Source: Anisodus tanguticus
Lineage: Eukaryota > Streptophyta > Magnoliopsida > Solanales > Solanaceae
Reading direction: 5' to 3'
Assembly: GCA_034509755.1 (NCBI GenBank)
Contig: CM067561.1
Coordinates: 5,894,646-5,958,645, forward strand
DNA: 64,000 nucleotides
The number at the start of each line of letters is the position of its first letter. Position 1 is the stretch's first letter. Both the position numbers and the translations under genes were made by a program. Under the pieces are notes generated by a model. It was not told the DNA's origin and made no database searches. It saw only the letters and a program-made list of their open reading frames with translations. Below, in pieces: positions 44,271 through 55,147 of this stretch.

Positions 44271-47200
44271 TGTAATGAATTGTCTGGTCGTTTTTAGCTA
44301 AAGACCCTTCCTGTAACTTTGTGATGTGTGAGGATGGGTGGCATGGATCCCGAGGCTCAATTATGTGATTTTTGGATGAAAATCCCAAAATAGGAATCTT
44401 AGAGTTGATTAGTTTGACTCAAAGTTGACTTTCAATCACATGGATTCATTTTCGAGTTCTATTACTTTTGGTAGTTCGAGAGGATCATTTATGACTTAGT
44501 CGAGTCATTGGTTTGCTTCATGAGGCAATCAGATGTACTTTGTGGCATTATTTGTGAAATTTTGATATTTGGTTGTTTTGGGCGATTCTTTAGAAAAGTA
44601 TGTCTTAAGTCGATTAAATGAGAACTCCGAGTGTGCGATTAAGTTTGTAGCATTGTTTACCTTAAGTTAGCATGTTTGGTTTCTATTAGGGAGGTCCCGG
44701 GAACATTTTGGATGCTTGGTGGAAGATTTGGTAAATTCTCTAGTTGTTGGTTCTAGTGTGACGCACCAGTGGAAGGTTGGCCTCTTATGCGTGCCCGCCT
44801 CTGTAGAGGTTGGCTTGCATAGGCGGGCCCTGTGTAATTGTAAATTTCTGCCATGGTGGAGTCTTTCTCGCAGAGGCGATGGCGCCTCTGCGGTGATACT
44901 CTTTCACCAACGCCTATGTGGAAAGTTTAGTGTTTCCTCCTCAATGGATTTTTTTCCGATGTGGCGAGGCTGCCCCTGCATGATCAATTCCGCTAGTGCG
45001 GGGTCACTATTCCAGTCAGTTTCTTAAATGCCCTAAAATTATTCACTTTTTACCAACATATCGTATCTCTGAATTAGAGCTGGTTATGAGGGAATTTATT
45101 GAAGTTTGGGCTTGAGTTCTTCACTTGAGGTAAATTCTTCACCCCTTTTGATTATATATCATATTTTGAGGTCCCTAATCATTGTATAGATTATCATTTG
45201 GGGAAAATGAGTTCTAAGTTTTATGATAGAATAAGAGGGGATGAAACTTTGATTTAAGGGTGTACTATGAATTGGATTACCTTGATGTTGTGAATAAGTG
45301 TTGATTAATGGTAGATGATCATGTTGTAGTTCTTAATTTGTTGATGGAAACCCTTCTCAATTCGGGGAAAACTCTAGGGGTTTAGAATTGGGGATTTTGT
45401 GTAATCATGCAATTAAGGATTCAATTGAGCTTAGATTTTCAAATTAATTTAAGGATGCGACTACTTAGTATGTAATTATGCATTGTGAATAATAAAGTTT
45501 AGATTTTGGCACTGTGGGCCCGGGAGTGGTTTGAGGTGTTTTTTTGTATGTTTAATTACCAGGACCTTATATGTGTATTAGCTTAATTATTAACGTAGAG
45601 TCTATATATGTTATTCTACGATTACTACGAGGCGCTCTGAAAGGGTAAGGCATGCATAGAGGGTTGACCGTTCGTGGATCCTACTCGGCTTTGAGGTAGG
45701 CTACAGTTTCTCTTTTGTAGAATTTGATAGAAGTACGTAGTAGTTATAAATGTTGAGAGGTATTAGGCATGTTTGGGGGTCCCACCTTAGCGGTTGTGAT
45801 GAACGATTGGGTGGATACCGTGTTGAACTGTGATGGTGGGTGATTTGGGGAATCAACCTTTAGTTTATTCCGACTACTGTTGATTGGGCTTGTCGCCATT
45901 ATGTGGGTTCATCTCCATATTTGCTATTGTTGTGTTTATTTATCACATTGCTTTCGATATGATATACTGATTTTACGTGGGTATATGTTATTGATTTTCC
46001 AAAAGCATGTGATATTCATCTCTTATACTTGGTTGCATCTCATATAATCTAATTACTTGCCTTGTATTGTAATTTACATTCATACACTCATGGTTCTGAT
46101 GATATTGAAATGAGAGTCGTATAAAAATGTTGTGGGTCCAAGAGACCGGAAAGGTAAGAATACTAGGAGATGGTTAGAAACATTGAGATGCTTGATATAA
46201 CTTCAAACGGATCTTCGTTTGATGATAGTGATGATACGCGGAGGACCTGTATGCACGTCTGCAACAGATGTTATTACAACCAGAAGATGGGATCTATTGA
46301 GAAATTCCAGATGAGTATATGGACTTCGTGGGTCCCCCATGGGTGCAGTTCATAGAATTTGAACGCCTGTGTACTGGATATGAAAGGTGCCTGGTATTTG
46401 TATTGCATACATATCATACATTTATTATGTATTGATTAGTTGTGGATTGGTAATGTGATATGGATTGGTTATTGAAACTTGGGTGATTTTCTTAATAAAT
46501 GGATTAGGATGATTTGATCAAATATATTGGACCGGATTGGTTACAATGTTTGGCATGTTCTCTGTGAATTGGGTTGTGTGGTTACACCTTTATAAGTCTG
46601 AGTACTCGCAATTGAACTATATTATGGTTAGTGGATTCTATTGGCAGAACTATCATGTTGATCATAGAGAACTGTGTATGTCTTGTATTGCTTGATGATT
46701 GATTACGTTATTTGATAGAGAGTCTAGTAAAGAATTGGTCGAGGTGTTGTTGTTGTAGTTAAATGGCTTGTATGTATGCATGTGTAGATCCCCTCCTTAA
46801 TCAAAGGATGTATGACGTAGACTTCTATACATAATATAATGAAAATGCTAGATGAACCACCATGTGTCGTGCCTTTAAGTGTATGAAACCGTAACTAAGT
46901 CTAAGGATTAGTAATAATAAAGGAGCTAATATCGTCATTGTCAGACTAATTGTATGCTCTGGAAAGGCAGTCATAAGCGATGTGGTGTACTTAGAGTCAA
47001 CTTATCCTATTGGATTGGTTTGATTGATGAAGTGGACACTTATGAACATAACTTAGACAGAGTTGGTTGATCGGCGGGTATTAAGTGTAAGATTCCATAT
47101 GTGCAATATGATTTGATTTGTACTTGGCTGTGATTGACTCTTATGTAAACAAGGTCATTTATTTGTCTATTTGAACTATCTAGAATAGAACTTACTTGAG

Positions 47201-47668
47201 AGTCAATTTGATGTTTATTTCTATTACGTAACTTTCATTGTTATTGGTCTATGATTCCTATGAGGGTACGTTGTGTAGTCATGCTACACTTGCTGCATCT
47301 TTTACGTGGATGCAAGTATACAGTTGGTTCTGGTTGCAGATGGAGCACATGGAGATTACGTCATGCCATTCCTCCTATCGGCGGCCTTGGTTTTTGTCTT
47401 AGTTAGATTGTTCTTATTCATTCAAGAGAGTGGCTTGTTTACTTCTATTCCTATTGTATTCTTAGTAGTCCTTGTATGAGTCATACCATGTTTTGGGAAA
47501 ATGTTGTAAGGATTTCACAATTATGGACTTAATGAGAACTGTTGCATATCTTGTAATTTATTCATTTATATTCCGAATTGTTTAAGTTATGTTAAAGGTT
47601 TGGGACGGTTCACCTACCGGGGGGATAGTGTACGTGCCACCACGATGCCTGAGATTTGGGTTGTGTCA
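44271..47668 (+). repeat. 3' LTR of N2
   Basis: Starts TGTAATGAATTGTCTGG and ends GGTTGTGTCA, 3.4 kb. It has the same block order as the reference LTR: 'ggatgggtggcatggatc' (44333), GC-rich module with a 9-bp hairpin (44869-44892), 'tttggggaatcaacctt' (45844), 'tgtagtcatgctacacttg' (47273) and 'ggttcacctaccgg' (47608). It is about 500 bases longer than the reference LTR, part of which is added around 46460-47150. Confidence 0.8.
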
Positions 47669-48768
47669 TTGTGTCTTCTATGGCACCCCGTATTGATGAG
47701 ATCCCAGTGTCAGAGTTTAGTCCTCAGCCAGTTATTGGAGCAATTATAACTCGCGATGAGCGGAATACTTGGGAGCGGTTCTCTAATATGAGGCCTTCAT
47801 GTTTCTATGGTATGCCTAAGCAGGATGCGTACGAGTTCATCATGAGTTTCTATGAGAGAAATCACACCTTGGGTATTGTAGAGTCGCATGTAGTGGATTA
47901 TGCTTCTCTTCAGCTGATAGCTGATGCAAAATAGTGGTGTAGATCTTATATCGAGTGTCAGCCAACTGGATCACCTCCTATATCTTGGACCAGGTTCTAT
48001 CAGGTCTTCTTAGAGAAGTAGATTCATCTCAGTTTGAGGGTGAGCAAGAGAGATAAGTTCTCTAGGTTGGAGTAGTGAGGGATGTCTGTCGCTGATCATG
48101 AGTCTCAATTTCATGCTTTGTCTCGCTATGTAGCGCTATTACCTCCTACCAAGGCCATCAGGGTTAGACGTTATGTGAGGGGATTGATTGTCCCACTTTA
48201 GTTGGCGACTTTACAATTGGTATCTTCTGGAGCATCATTTCTGACTGTAGCGGATCACACCAGGATTGTAGAATCAGTGAGAGGTGGGCTCCAGATGAGT
48301 GGGGCCGAGAAGAAAGCTCACAGGTTTTGTAACTTCAGTGGATCTTCATCCAATGGATGAGTGCAGTATGGTAGTCCCCATCACCCTCAGTACAATCACT
48401 CGATTTAGTCAGCATTTCAGACTTCAGCCAGTGGCCCTTCTAGACAGAGTGGTTACAACACAGGGCAGACCTACATGAGTTCTTACTCTCGATTCTCAGG
48501 TCGCGGAGGGCACTCTGGTTCATCTATGTCAATTCATCACCCCATATCGGGCAAGACGTGTTATGAGTGCGATGCTCTTGGGAACTTCCAGAGAGACTAT
48601 CCTAAATACAGGCAGGCTGGATCTCAGCAGGGTTCACATTCTTAGACATCTAAGACTCTAGCGTAGTCATCTAGAGGAGGTGAACAGTCTAGTAGAGGGG
48701 GTTCACAATCGAGCAGAGGTGGTTCTCAGTCTAATAGGGACGGGGCACAAGCAGGCCATAATGGTCTT
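47669..48768 (+). pseudogene. Gypsy gag, main part (element D)
   Basis: Resumes after N2 with MAPRIDEIPVSEFSPQ (47680). The frame 47656-47934 holds the start of the capsid-like core (ERNTWERFSNMRPSCFYG, DAYEFIMSFYERNHTLGI). After a stop come SPPISWTRFYQVFLEK, AADHESQFHALSRY-like text and a Gln/Ser/Gly-rich region. The zinc knuckle near 48559-48598 reads CYECDALGNFQRDY, so His is Asn and the last Cys is Tyr. A short tandem of SSRGG/Q units (48670-48745) follows. Several in-frame stops show it is dead. Confidence 0.85.
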
Positions 48769-49320
48769 GTGAGTATTATGTCCGAGGGTAGACATGCCCA
48801 CTACTATGCTTTCCCGAGTAGACCAGAGGCTGAGGCTTCTAATTCTGTCATCACATGTATCATCTCAGTCTGTCATCGGTCTGTCTCCGTATTATTTGAT
48901 CTAGGTTCTACGTTCTCCTATGTGTCTATATATAACTCTACGGGTATGGATATGTCATGTGATATACGTGCTATACCTATTTGTGTTTCTACCTCTGTTG
49001 GTGATTTTGTGATAGTGGATCGAGTCCATCTGTCTTGTGTGGTTACTTTATGGGGTATGACACTTGGGTATATTTTGTTATCTTGGATATGGTAGATTTT
49101 GATATCATTTTGGGTATGGATTGGTTGTCATTGTATCATGCGATCTTGGACTATCACACCAAGATAGTCACCCTAACTATGTCAGTTATCCCCAAGTTCG
49201 AATGGAAGGGTACTCCAAACCCTGCACCAAAGAGGATTATATCTTTTCTTCAGGGTAGGAAGTTGTTTGATAAAGATAGTTTGGGTATTTGGGGCACATT
49301 CGAGATACTAGTATAGATAC
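48769..49320 (+). pseudogene. Gypsy protease (element D)
   Basis: Two overlapping frames (48769-49095, 49035-49316) with a shift near 49060. The protease motif VLFDLGSTFSYV at residues 41-52 contains D-L-G-S where element A has D-P-G-S. DMVDFDIILGMDWLSLYH follows, then the linker to RT (ISFLQGRKLFDKDSLG). The protease would mature the polyprotein. Confidence 0.85.
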
Positions 49321-50600
49321 TCCTCTACTTGAGTCTGTTCAGGTAGTGAGCGAGTTTTCAGAGGTCTTTCCAACGGATTTGATTGGTATGCCATTAGATC
49401 GAGATATTTATTTATTTATTTATTGATTTAGAGCTGGGTACTCGTCCTATTTCTATTCAACCGTGTTGAATAGCTCCAGTTGAGTTGAGAGAGTTGAAAG
49501 AGTAATTGCAAGATTTGTTTAGCAAGGGTCTTATCCTTGGGGTGCTCTTATTCTGTTTGTGAAGAAAAATGATGGTATCATGTAGATGTGTATTGATTAT
49601 CGGGAATTGAACAAGGTCACCATCATAAATAACTATCTGATACCTCGTATTGATAATTTATTCGATTAGCTTCAGGGTGCTTTAATATTCTCCAAGATTG
49701 AATAGAGGTATGTGTACCATCAATTGAAAATTAGAGCGGAGGATATTTCGAAGATGCCCTTCAGGACTCGTTATGTCCACTATGAGTTCTTGGTGATGTC
49801 TTTTGGGCTTACCAATGCCCTCACAGCCTTCATGGATTTGATGAGTGGAATTTTCAGGCCTGATTTGGACTCTTTTGTTATCATCTTCATTGATGACATC
49901 TAGGTATATCCTCGGAGTAAAGAAGACCATAAGAAGCATTTGAGAATGGTTCTTGGTTTCTTGAAGGAGAAGACATTGTATGTTATGTTTTCGAAATGTG
50001 AGTTTTGGCTCAGTTCTGTAGCATTTCTTAGGCATATAGTGTCGAATGAGGATATCATGGTGGATCCTAAGAAGATTGTGGCAGTCATAGATTGGGCTAG
50101 GCCTACTACAGTGACCGAGATTTGGAGTTTTGTGGGTCTCGCGAGTTATTACCATTGGTTCATGAAGAGTTTCTCATCTATTGCTTCCCATTTGACCCGA
50201 TTGACTCAGAAAAATGTGCCTTTTCTGTGGTCTGATAATTGTGTGAGCTTCCAAAAGTTCAAGTCACTTTTGACCTCAACCCCGACTTTAGCCTTACCTG
50301 TGGAGGGGAAGGATTTCATTGTATATTGTGATGCCTCTAGGAGTCATTTGGGTTGTGTATTAATGCATGAGGGAATAGTGATAGCATATGCATCGAGGCA
50401 GTGGTAGTCTTTGCCTTGAATATTTAGAGGCACTACTTGTATGAAATTGTGAGGTATTCACTGATCACCATAGTCTTCAGCATTTAGTCAGCGGGGTTTG
50501 AATTCTAGGCAGCGTAGATGGATGGAGTTACTCAAGTATTATGACATAACAATTCTTTACCATCCGGGCAAGGCAAATGTGGTGGCGGATCCTTCAGAGG
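49321..50600 (+). pseudogene. Gypsy reverse transcriptase and RNase H (element D)
   Basis: Pre-RT text (SEFSEVFPTDLIG, then DRDIY) is disrupted at 49405-49423 by a TTTA run that shifts the frame. RT is stopped several times but keeps MCIDYRELNKVT, YLIPRIDNLFD, YHQLKIRAEDISK, SFGLTNALTAFMD and the active site FIDD intact (49885-49896), then SKCEFWLSSVAF. The frame 49940-50407 contains the connection (DPKKIVAVIDWARPTTV, FVGLASYYHWFMKSFSSIA) and RNase H with YCDASRSHLGCVL and IAYASRQW. RNase H ends with TDH-like text near 50465 and a HPGKANVVAD-like block (50560-50590). Confidence 0.88.
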
Positions 50601-50779
50601 AAAGGCAGTGAGTATGGGAAGTCTGGCGCGTTTGAATATTGATGAGCGTCCGTTGGCATTAGAGGTTAAGTCCTTGACCAATAGCTTTATGAGACTTGAT
50701 ATTTCAATACCGGGTAGAAATTTGGCTTGTATTGAGACGAGGTCGTCTCTTTTGGAGAAAATCAAGGCCTAAAAGTTTT

Positions 50780-51002
50780 ATGATGTGAAGATGTAAGATC
50801 ATGGATAAAGTGTTGCGAGGGGAAGCTAAGGAGACTATGCTTGATATTGAGGGAGTCTTGAGGATCAAGGGGAGAGTTTGTGTACCTTGGGTTGGAGGGT
50901 TGACAAAATTGATCATGAATGACGCTAAAAGTTTTAGATATTATATCCATCGGGGTGCAATGAAGATGTATCGTGATTTGAAGCAACACTATTGGTGGCG
51001 TA
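50780..51002 (+). pseudogene. Gypsy integrase N-terminus (element D), split by N3
   Basis: The frame from 50801 reads LRIKGRVCVPWVGGLTKLIMNDA, then RYYIHRGAMKMYRDLKQHYWW. This is the HHCC zinc-binding region start that precedes the integrase core, with IHRG and KQHYWW as landmarks. N3 begins at 51003. Integrase resumes at 62872 with MKRDI. Confidence 0.85.
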
Positions 51003-53537
51003 TGTCACACCTCAACCTTGAGGGATGTGGCCGGCACCCAACACCCTAAGGCCCGAGCGTACCAACTATAATACCTGAACTACATGACACAAAACTTGGG
51101 CCGACAAGGCCTCCAAATGACGATAATAAGATAGGAGAAACAATAATCTGAATGCAGAAAAGGACCAACACACATATATATACATAAACATAGTCTACAA
51201 GCCTCTAGGAATACTATCATGTGTCATCAAGTCAGGATAGGACCCCGACATACCCAAAATAACCATATACATATAAACATACCCCCAAAACGCGATCGGC
51301 AACTCCGAAAGAAGAGCAGTGCACCAACTTAAGCTGAATAGCGAACCTACTGAGGAGGCTCATCAAATCGTCTAGCTGGACCTGCGTCCATGAAATGCAG
51401 AGTCTCCTGACAAAATGGACGTCAATACGAAAGATGTACTGAATATGTAAGGCATGTAAACATGTATATAAGAATGTAATACAAGTGAAGAGTACAAAAT
51501 GTTAACCTGGACATAGAACTGCCATTGAGGGCGCACAATAGAGATAACCCTGATCATAAGCATGAAAGTAAATCAAGCCACTCGATGGGGCCATATAATA
51601 TAGTATCAAGTCCCTCTGTGGGGTAAGCTCATCATAAAATGCCCAGCTATATAGGACGCAGTAATATATGCCCAACTGATCAGTGGTAACTCCCAAGCAG
51701 TGGTAAATAATGATATATAACTGCCTAACCGATGATATGCATATATAAGTGCCTGCCCGACTGACTATAGCGAGGTGTTGTAAGAAAGTAGATACATATA
51801 TATAAGTGCAATGCAAGATGGACCTCAGGGGACACTACGAACATAGCCGGAGTGACCTATGGTCGTTATCCTCCGGCTATCATTATTGTTGCTACGTTCA
51901 TCAACAAACCTTTCACTATGAGTCAATAAGACATGATATAGAATCTATAAACTTCTTCAATAGAATGAAGGACATATATATTTCTAGCTTTCAAGAGTAG
52001 AGTCACTTTGGGCATATATTCCTTTACGTTTGTTTACATACGGGTCATGCCAAAAGAAGGAAATGATAGCATTAACATACCTTTGTGATGACACTCTATC
52101 GTATGATATCAAGTTCAATTTATTCTTTCCGCAATTCTACAATGAATGAGAGTAATTCTAGAGTCAACAATTTAACACAATGGAATTGACAAGTTCATTA
52201 TTTACTATTCGATATTCAATATTCACGATGTCGCTCATGTAGTCCCATTTCATTTCAATTCCAATTCAACCAGCAACTCAATATACATTAATACAACAAG
52301 GTCCAAGATTAATGCCAATATGGAACTTAGTTTGAATCTCTAAGTTAGTAACTTTTCTATATAAATTCGGGCACCATCTCCCTTATAACTTTGACTTCCT
52401 CGAACTCCACACATCACCAACAACAACCAGATCAACACAACAAGAACTACATCAACAACAAAGTACAATTTATCATTAACAAGTCATCAACATATCACGA
52501 TGAATGGCAAGCTCTTTAACATGATGACAAATATATTCATCCATTTTTCCAGCCTTATGTCTCACAAAGATAACAAGAAAACAATTCAACACAACTCAAC
52601 TACATCAACATTCAACACTAGTTTATAACTTTCTAGTTGTTATTCCACATTTTTTCTATGGAGTTAACACAACTATAACTAGCACCAGCTAATACACATC
52701 AAGAGAAAATGATTTATAACCTTCAATACAATAAAAACAACTCAGATTATAACTTTGAACAACATCAAAAATAGTCCAATATACTACAACAACTCAAAAC
52801 TGATTTCCGACTTTTTTCTTCTCAAGTTCTCAACCAAACAATCTAGTTACAACATGAATAAACTCAAATAAATATAGAAGATTATGAACCTTACCTTAAA
52901 CATCAAGAACAACCCCAAATTTGAGAATACTTCATCTTGACGGATTCCTCAAATCAACAACAAGAAGAGGAAGAACAATCTAATGAGCACCACCGAATTC
53001 CCGATGTTGGATTTTGCATAGTTTAGCTTTGCATTTTCTCTTGAACCATGGGCGGACACTTAGAAAGGGTTGTTAAGGTACTGTTCTGGTAAAAAAGTGA
53101 CCAAATATCAGCCCCAAAATGGATTAAAAATCACCCAATGTCGATCACCGTCATAGTGGGTCCCAAGCGAGCTACTTTGCAACATGTTCTTAAAACGCAC
53201 AAAACTTTTTGTACCGAGCTCACTTGACAAATAACTTGTTTCATTGGAAAATAGACTTGCTAAACTTGAATTTAGATATGTTATACACCGCATAACACCT
53301 TATACATTATGATATTTCCCGTGCCAAGTTGGGCCAAAACTCCTGTGCGAAATTTTGCCTACCCTTCCCCAGTTTCGACGAAATCAATTTCTTTGATTTG
53401 TTTGTCCTCAAACTCTTACAAAAGTTTCGTAACACCTGTTTAAACTTATTTTGATCAAAATATGATATCTTAGCCTCATCGGGTTTTATGTTACTTTACT
53501 TACGATGCATACGAGTGCAAAACTATGGGGTGTAACA
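51003..53537 (-). repeat. 3' LTR of N3
   Basis: TGTCACACC...GGGTGTAACA, 2535 bases, collinear with 60105-62871, visibly diverged by many substitutions and small indels. It contains a 10-bp perfect hairpin (51843-51880). The short frames have no protein resemblance. Confidence 0.85.
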
Positions 53538-53550
53538 TCCTTCCCCCTTA
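53538..53550 (-). promoter_or_regulatory. N3 polypurine tract
   Basis: On the minus strand AAGGGGGAAGGA directly precedes the LTR start. The word CAAGGACGAATGTTC lies just upstream, similar to the pre-LTR motif of elements B and N2. Confidence 0.7.
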
Positions 53551-55147
53551 AGAACATTCGTCCTTGAATGTAAATGAAAAATTCTAACTCTTAGGACTCT
53601 TAGAAATTTTGATAGAGTTTCCTCTATAAACAGGACTATCCAAAACCTGTCAAGTAGCTAGAACACATATCCAATGCCACACAAGGCCACAAAATAACAT
53701 AACATAATGATATCAGAGCCTAGGCTACCTCTGTCACATCTGCCTCGGTAACATTTCCTAAACAAGATATATAAGATATGTTTGATAGATAGGAGAAAAT
53801 AGGGAAAGCGTATCACATGAGTGTTGATGTAACCTTTTAGCTGGAATAAACAAGGGTGCCTAGAATTAATGTATTTCTTAACTTTTCAAATAATCTTTTA
53901 TACCCCTTTGCTTTCTTTACAACACCCCAACCGGAGGCCATCTCTTTAATCCACAACTTCTGGACTTGATGATATATAATAACAACTAAGATATCTTTAT
54001 AAGACAAATTCTCTGTACCCTGAACACCTTTGACTAGGGATATACAGAATGAATCTCCTATCCACTTCCTAACATCAATGTAGGGAAAATTTGATTAAAC
54101 TTCCTTTAACTCCCGGACACGTCGAATCAATCAATGAAAGATCTGTACTTCTGACAACATAAGGTCTCATAAGAATCCATCTAGATGTTAAGATGATATT
54201 GCTATAATACATAACTCTTTGAGGGGTAAGTGACTTTCCCACTCGCATTTGAGATCTAATGCACCTGCCTTCAACATGTCATCGAGTGTTTATGTCGTGT
54301 TTTTGGCCTGGTCACTAATCCAACATAAAATTATAACCGGGTTTTTTCTTGTGCTCCCAACCTTTCTGAAGGAAATCTCTAGATGTTCACTATAACTAAG
54401 CTTCTCTATTTGAGATAGTAGACATTGGAATGTCCTGAAGTCATACAGCCTCCTTTTATACATTTAACTTGTATGATCCTCGGCTATGTGGATAACTCAT
54501 TCTGGCAAGAAATAGATTAAGCTTATAAATCTATTGGCCATCCATCATCTGGGTAGCATATTGGATAATGGCGGGGTGATCTCATACTAAACTTCACCTT
54601 TGAGCTACCTTACTATTCTTTAGTTGGGAACTTTATTCTCTGAATTGTCCCTCCGGGCCTTGATATTCAATATTTACCTATTGACCATTGGGTTATTATG
54701 CCAAATACGACAATACTCTTTTTCACGTTATTACATCAATATGTGCCTTTAGTACCCCAGTACATCTTCATAGAACTAAATGAAATAAGATAGCGGGAAT
54801 AATGCGCCTCCCCTCAAACCATGCTCCAGAAATCAGTTAAATCTGGGGCATATAATTGACTTGGGTATCGGAGAACTCCGTCTCTCTTAATTTGAATATT
54901 GGCTTTCTTTTCCATGGGACTTTCTTTTTCGATAGTACCGACTCTATATTCTCATATTGTTACTCTTTTACCCTTTCCACGAGGGTGACACTATTACCTT
55001 CTCATCGCATCCTTATTATCATTGGAGCTCTGAAATTGGGTCCTTAAACTTGCTAACTGTTGAAGATCTTTAGTTAATCTTCTTTTTCCCCAACCTCTGG
55101 ATGTAACTAAGACCATATTGGGTCGACCGGGTTGAACTTGTTTTTAC
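53551..55147 (-). other. N3 internal segment 1, no coding seen
   Basis: About 1.6 kb between the polypurine tract and the third LTR-like block. No frame above 63 codons and no RT, integrase or gag words on either strand. Composition is even, without strong repeats. Confidence 0.5.

Larger units (their letters stand above)
41765..47668 (+). mobile_element. N2: non-coding LTR retrotransposon inserted in gag of element D
   Basis: TGTAATGATTTATCTGG at the left and GGGTTGTGTCA at the right, flanked by ctgtg (41760-41764) and ttgtg (47669-47673), a 5-bp duplication with one change. Removing it rejoins gag in register. It has a 5' LTR remnant of about 500 bases (41765-42262), about 2 kb of internal DNA without any protein-like frame, the pre-LTR motif GAGGATGAATGTTTG (44241) and a complete-looking 3' LTR from 44271. 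The 5' LTR remainder and PBS are deleted. It would have needed proteins from relatives. Confidence 0.8.

Noticed and set aside
49682..50155. 157-codon minus-strand frame
   Set aside because: Antisense shadow of gypsy RT (FIDD, SKCEFWL on the plus strand).
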